Below are positions 18,035 to 21,475 of a DNA stretch of 21,475 nt, in pieces. Location of the stretch: assembly GCA_003427395.1 (NCBI GenBank), contig BFEA01000885.1, forward strand, positions 103,286 through 124,760. Direction: 5' to 3'. The notes beneath the pieces are model-generated. The model was not told the origin of the DNA, did not search any database, and saw nothing but the letters and a program-made list of their open reading frames with translations. The stretch comes from Chara braunii. Its lineage: Eukaryota; Streptophyta; Charophyceae; Charales; Characeae. The translations under genes and the position numbers were made by a program. How positions within the stretch are numbered: position 1 is the stretch's first letter; each line of letters opens with the position of its first letter.

Positions 18035-18881
18035 GATATTGATCAGGTTCTGAGCCTGCTAGAGGAGCACAACCTGACGGCGAGTGGTCCCAAGTCGAAG
18101 CATTGCATGAGGGAGGCCACACTTCTAGGCTTTGTCTATAATGAGAAGGGGCGAAGGCCAGATGTAAAGAAGACTGATAAGATCCTTGAGTGGTCAGTGT
18201 CGTTCCACTTCATAACAGACGTAAGGAGTTTCCTAGGGACTTGTGGCTTCTGGAGGAGCTTCGTGAAGGACTTTGCCGCTAAGACAGAGCATTTGAGAAA
18301 GTTGGTGCATCAGGACCAGGAATGGTTTTGGGGTGAAGATCAGGAAAAGGCAGTGGATGGGATGAAGGGCGAATTTAAGGAAGGAGGTTTGGTATTGGGG
18401 GCGCCAAATTATGAGGCCACAGAGGAAAATCCATTCATTGTCGAGACGGACGGACGCTGGGCCAACCGCTCTGGGAGGGGTCCTAATTCAGGCAGACGCG
18501 GAGGGGAAGGAGAGGCCGCTAAGGTTTGAAAGCCGTACCCTCAATACGACTGAGAGGAACTACTCTCAGTTTAAGAAGGAGACGCTGGCGGTACTCCACT
18601 GCCAGAGGACCTTCCGGAACTATATTTTCGGCAGGAGGCTTATTTTGAGGGTGGACCCTACTACACTTGCATGCTCCCTGAAGAGTTATACTCCAGCTGA
18701 CCCAACCATCGCGAGATGGTTGACCTACATTTGGATGTTCAACTTCGAGCTGGAGAGGATTCCAGAGGACAAAAACAAGGCAGATGGGTTGAGCCGTATC
18801 AACTGGGATGGGGCGGACCAGGAGAGCACCCGTGTCGGTCGGATCACTCCGCCGCGGGATTTTCATCGGAACCCGGACTAG
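18035..18881 (+). pseudogene. RT connection and RNase H of element 2
   Basis: The connection reads DIDQVLSLLEEHNLTASGPK, LLGFVYNEKGRRPDVKKTDK and RSFLGTCGFWRSFVKDFA, then PFIVETD at the start of RNase H. At 18445-18456 the unit GACG occurs three times in a row. This 4-base expansion shifts the frame. RNase H continues in the new frame with TDAGPTALGGVLIQA (Asp at 18453), YSQFKKETLAVLH (Glu at 18579), LRVDPTTLA (third acidic residue) and NKADGLSRINW near the end. All three acidic residues are present. The frame closes at TAG 18879. In full elements integrase follows after a linker, but here it does not. Confidence 0.87.
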
Positions 18882-19234
18882 CCCGGAATCCTAATCGCCT
18901 GCCAGGTAACCGGAGCCCTTCTTTCACACGAAGAGGAAGGGTCGACCTGCGGCTTGCCCAAGGCTTCCCCGGCCTGACGAACATCGGCCCAAAGGAAGGA
19001 GGACTAGAGTCATCTCCAGGGGAGATGGCTGAGTGTGTGTGCAAACATTCATGTTATTCCTCCAGGCCTGGCCTTGCCATGCGCCCAGCCGCCCTCAAAT
19101 CTGATTCACTCAAAGGATTGAGCATACACAAGTCCTCATTCCTTGTCTTTAGTTATATACACGGTCATGCGTCGGGCGCCCCCCTCGAGATCGTCAGGGT
19201 CAATTTAACCCATACCCGGCACCTCCACCATTTT
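18882..19234. other. Short non-coding junction before the right arm
   Basis: A 353-bp stretch with no integrase motif in any frame. One frame stays open from inside RNase H to 19360, but it is only a shadow of the RNase H sequence and then chance. TATATA-like sequence (TTATATACAC) lies near 19152. The last bases before the arm (CACCTCCACCATTTT) are not purine-rich, so they do not look like a polypurine tract. Confidence 0.5.
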
Positions 19235-19453
19235 TGTAGGGGCCGTACCCTGAAGGACTTTCGAGCCTCAGTCGACCCCACTGCGGGTCCCACTTGGCTC
19301 AACCTGCCCACGCTCAAGCCCTCGGCGCGGGTCGTTCGTCCCAGGGGTACCCCCACCTAGCGCTATGAGATGGATGGGGATGGGCCTTGTGCGAGAGGGC
19401 TTTACATTCGGGGATGTAGCTCCGCTCTCGCATCAAGATGGTAGCTCTTTAGA

Positions 19454-19644
19454 CACTCGTGGCATTTTCTTGATTCATTTAGGTCTGACCAGGCAATTGC
19501 TCCTTCCAATACGCAGGCAGTCCAGGGAGTTCATTGAAGTCTCATCTTNCACTCGTGGCATTTTCTTGATTCATTTAGGTCTGACCAGGCAATTGCTCCT
19601 TCCAATACGCAGGCAGTCCAGGGAGTTCATTGAAGTCTCATCTT
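19454..19644 (+). repeat. 95-bp exact duplication joined by an N
   Basis: The block starting CACTCGTGGCATTTTCTTG at 19454 is repeated without any difference I can see from 19550. The two copies are separated by a single N at 19549. The matching region of the left arm has one copy only. This is the pattern of a failed gap closure in the assembly. Confidence 0.92.
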
Positions 19645-20465
19645 CTTATCGTGTGCAGGCCAAGCGTCATCCATTGGGCCACACACCTTTTCACTAAGCC
19701 TAGCGGCTCTGGGCAGCCCCGGCGGCATCCTTGGGGTAAGGCGGCGTCGCCCGGACCCCTAGCCGCTATATTTTTTTGCGAGAGCCACTAGCATCGCATC
19801 ACCTATCCAAGACCACCCTTCGTCTTTTCAGGGGTCGCATTGCACATGAGAGAGACATTCCATGCAACCTCCACACAAACCAAGTCCATGCATCAAACAT
19901 CCACCCAAGCGCCCGGCCTCAACTCATCCCGCATCCATGGCTTAAGCCGGACCCAAGTCCTTTCCTTAGCCAATCTCCCACCCTAGTCCTCATCCGCGGG
20001 TCCAGCCCCGTCCAAATCGTCCCTAGCTACTCACCTGCGCAAGACCACACAAGAAAATGACCAAGTACAATCCCCATTGGGGTCAACACATCGCCCCTTC
20101 CCGCAATCCTAAGTTGCCTTTGCCTTCCAATTCCCCTTTCGAGTTCCCTTCCCTTTCACACAGGCAAGCCATGCGATCGCCTCAGTCATGCATTCCGGGA
20201 GGATGGTTGAGTCAAACTGACCTTGTTGCGAAAAACAGCACTCCTTTCCGCTTTTTCTGATGCTCACAACAGTATGGTACCTTTCCTTCTTGGCGGCACA
20301 AGGGACCGACTGCCCTTCCCTTGCCCTCGCTTTCCACCAAGTGAGGATCAAGTTCGTTACCGTTCGTCCCCTGGCAATGTAACAGGTGAGGGTAGTGGTT
20401 AGTCACGTGTCACGGGGGGAGGGATGGGGAAAAGGGAGAGTCAAGGGTTAAAGGGTTTGAGGGGG

Positions 20466-20467
<2 letters not shown>

Positions 20468-20543
<76 letters not shown>
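20468..20543. repeat. (GA)n microsatellite
   Basis: Nearly pure GA tract of about 75 bp, the counterpart of the CT tract in the left arm. The Arg-Glu repeat it would encode is not a real protein. Confidence 0.97.
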
Positions 20544-20546
<3 letters not shown>

Positions 20547-20689
20547 AGAAGTGAGGATGATGAAAGAAACAAGAAGTTCCACATCCTAATCGACCCCGCT
20601 CCTTGGCTCACCCTAATCGACCCTATCTCGAGGCCCCTCACGTCTCTCCCCTTGCGACCCACTAAGACTTTCGGGTAAACGAGCGTGGA

Positions 20690-21475
20690 CAGCGGGGGAG
20701 GAAGAAGGGTTGAGGGTGTTCGGCTATGGGGGACGGGTGTGAGTGATGGAGGAGGCAGAAGGGTCGGGTGTGGTCGGCTATGGTGGACGGGTGTGGGCGA
20801 TGGAGGAGGAAGAAGGGTCGAGGGTGGTCGGCTATGGTGGACGGGTGTGGGTGATGAAGGACGAGGGAGGGTTAAGGGTAGTCGGCTATGGTGGACGGGT
20901 GTGGGTGATGGAGGAGGAAGAAGGGTCGGGGGTGGTCAGCTATGGTGGACGGGTGTGGGTGATGAAGGACGAAGGAGGGTTGAGGGTGGTCGGTTATGGT
21001 GGACGGGTGTGGGTGATTGAGGAGGAAGAAGGGTTGGGGGTGGTCGGCTATGGTGGACGGGTGTGGGTGATGGAGGAGGAAGAAGGGTTGGGGGGGGTCG
21101 GCTATGGTGGACGGGTGTGGGTGATGGAGGAGGAAGAAGGGTTGGGGTGGTCGGCTATGGTGGACGGGTGTGAGTGATGGAGGAGGAAGAAGGGTTGGGG
21201 GTGGTCGGTTATGGCAGACGGGTGTGGGTGATGGAGGAAGAAGGGTTGGGGGTGGTCAGCTATGGTGGACGGGTGTGGGTGATGGAGGAGGAAGAAGGGT
21301 TGGGGGGTGGTCGGCTATGGTGGACGGGTGTGGGTGATGGAGGAGGAAGGGTTGAGGGTGGTTGGCTATGGTGGACGGGTGTGGGTGATGGAGGTTGAAG
21401 AAGGGTTGGGGTGACTGGCTATGGTGGATGGGTGTAGGTAATGGAGGAGGAAGAAGGGTTGATGGTGGTCGGCTA
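20690..21475. repeat. 54-bp minisatellite, about 15 copies
   Basis: The marker CTATGGTGGACGGGTGTG recurs with its first base at 20724, 20778, 20832, 20886, 20940, 20994, 21048, 21102, 21155, 21209, 21260, 21315, 21366, 21419 and 21473. The usual period is 54 bp, with a few 51-, 53- and 55-bp units. Its reverse complement has the same block order as the 53-bp array at 1-800. Because 54 is a multiple of 3, long open frames run through parts of it, but their Gly/Val/Trp-rich products are repeat artefacts. Units alternate in part between GGAGGAGGAAGAAGGG and GAAGGACGAAGGAGGG variants. Confidence 0.95.

Larger units (their letters stand above)
13603..18881 (+). mobile_element. Ty3/gypsy element 2, gag-PR-RT-RH without integrase
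   Basis: PBS, leader, gag, zinc knuckle(s), aspartic protease, RT and RNase H follow in the order normal for Ty3/gypsy elements and on one strand. Integrase should come after RNase H, but no HHCC finger or DDE core is found in the 353 bp before the right inverted-repeat arm. No polypurine tract precedes that arm either. The 3' half is therefore missing, most likely cut off by insertion of, or rearrangement with, the arm repeat. The frame is interrupted by four TAG codons (14853, 15198, 15899, 18032) and by frame changes near 14320, 15580, 17120-17200, 17395 and 18450. The RT type differs clearly from element 1 (YIDDLAV versus YLNDILIF), so the two are separate lineages. Confidence 0.85.
19235..21475 (+). 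mobile_element. Right arm of the long inverted repeat, LTR-like start
   Basis: Starts TGTAGGGGCC at 19235 and is colinear, in opposite orientation, with 2135 down to 1. Parts aligned by eye, such as the stretch around TGTTACATTG and GGTCCCTTGTGCC, match closely, with many C/T and G/A differences; other parts are more diverged. It contains an extra 95-bp duplication (19550-19644), the GA tract and the 54-bp minisatellite, and runs off the window. A TATATTTTTTT stretch near 19767 could be a core promoter if this is an LTR. No coding region is seen. Copy divergence suggests two old, separate insertions rather than a fresh inverted duplication. Confidence 0.7.

Noticed and set aside
18716-19360. 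214-codon frame across the end of RNase H into the right arm
   Set aside because: It begins inside RNase H in a shadow frame and runs over the arm edge; no integrase or other motif.
20685-21398. Gly/Val/Trp-rich repeat proteins at the right end
   Set aside because: Open only because 54 is a multiple of 3. The same DNA on the left (53 bp) is not kept in frame, and frames break at 51-, 53- and 55-bp units.
1-21475. A single DNA transposon with 2-kb terminal inverted repeats spanning the window
   Set aside because: The sharp edges (TGTAG/CTACA) face inward, not outward, the enclosed DNA has no transposase, and no matching target duplication is seen. Two separate insertions fit better, though this is not excluded.

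Overview
The window looks like nuclear DNA from a plant-lineage (streptophyte) eukaryote. It is built almost entirely of decayed, nested retroelements. The reasons are two Ty3/gypsy coding remnants, a tRNA-Asp-type primer-binding site as used by plant gypsy elements, long (CT)n and GC-rich minisatellite tracts, and no intact host gene. From memory the second element's gag and RT resemble proteins predicted from the charophyte alga Chara braunii. That is an impression, not a search result.

Layout. (1) 1-2135 and 19235-21475 are two copies of one long repeat in opposite orientation. From the inside outwards each has a TGTAG/CTACA edge, about 1.1-1.2 kb of unique sequence, a CT/GA microsatellite, a short spacer and a 53-54 bp minisatellite running off the window end. 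(2) 2136 to about 6050 is gypsy element 1: RT, RNase H and a truncated integrase. It is split by a 1,415-bp solo LTR (3311-4725) with a 4-bp target duplication. It also carries 35-bp and 216-bp tandem duplications and several frameshifts. (3) About 6050-13600 is 7.5 kb without a credible gene. Much of it is rich in RNA-like stem-loops. The most striking part is an array of eleven hairpins (9523-10454) with a near-constant core and loop but stems that differ and stay mostly complementary. It is followed by a 122-bp tandem repeat with nested palindromes. (4) 13603-18881 is gypsy element 2: PBS, gag with a zinc knuckle, protease, RT and RNase H. It has four in-frame TAG codons, several frameshifts and no integrase. 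(5) 18882-19234 is a short non-coding stretch that joins it to the right inverted-repeat arm.

No gene here can act as written. The active-site lesions (YLND in RT 1, DMG in protease 2, SINF in integrase 1) and the TAG stops all fit deamination of methylated cytosine in CpG or CHG context, which suggests long-silenced DNA. The hairpin array is the best candidate for something undescribed. Twenty-three single Ns, twenty of them in the 122-bp array, and one exact 95-bp duplication joined by an N mark places where the assembly itself is doubtful.
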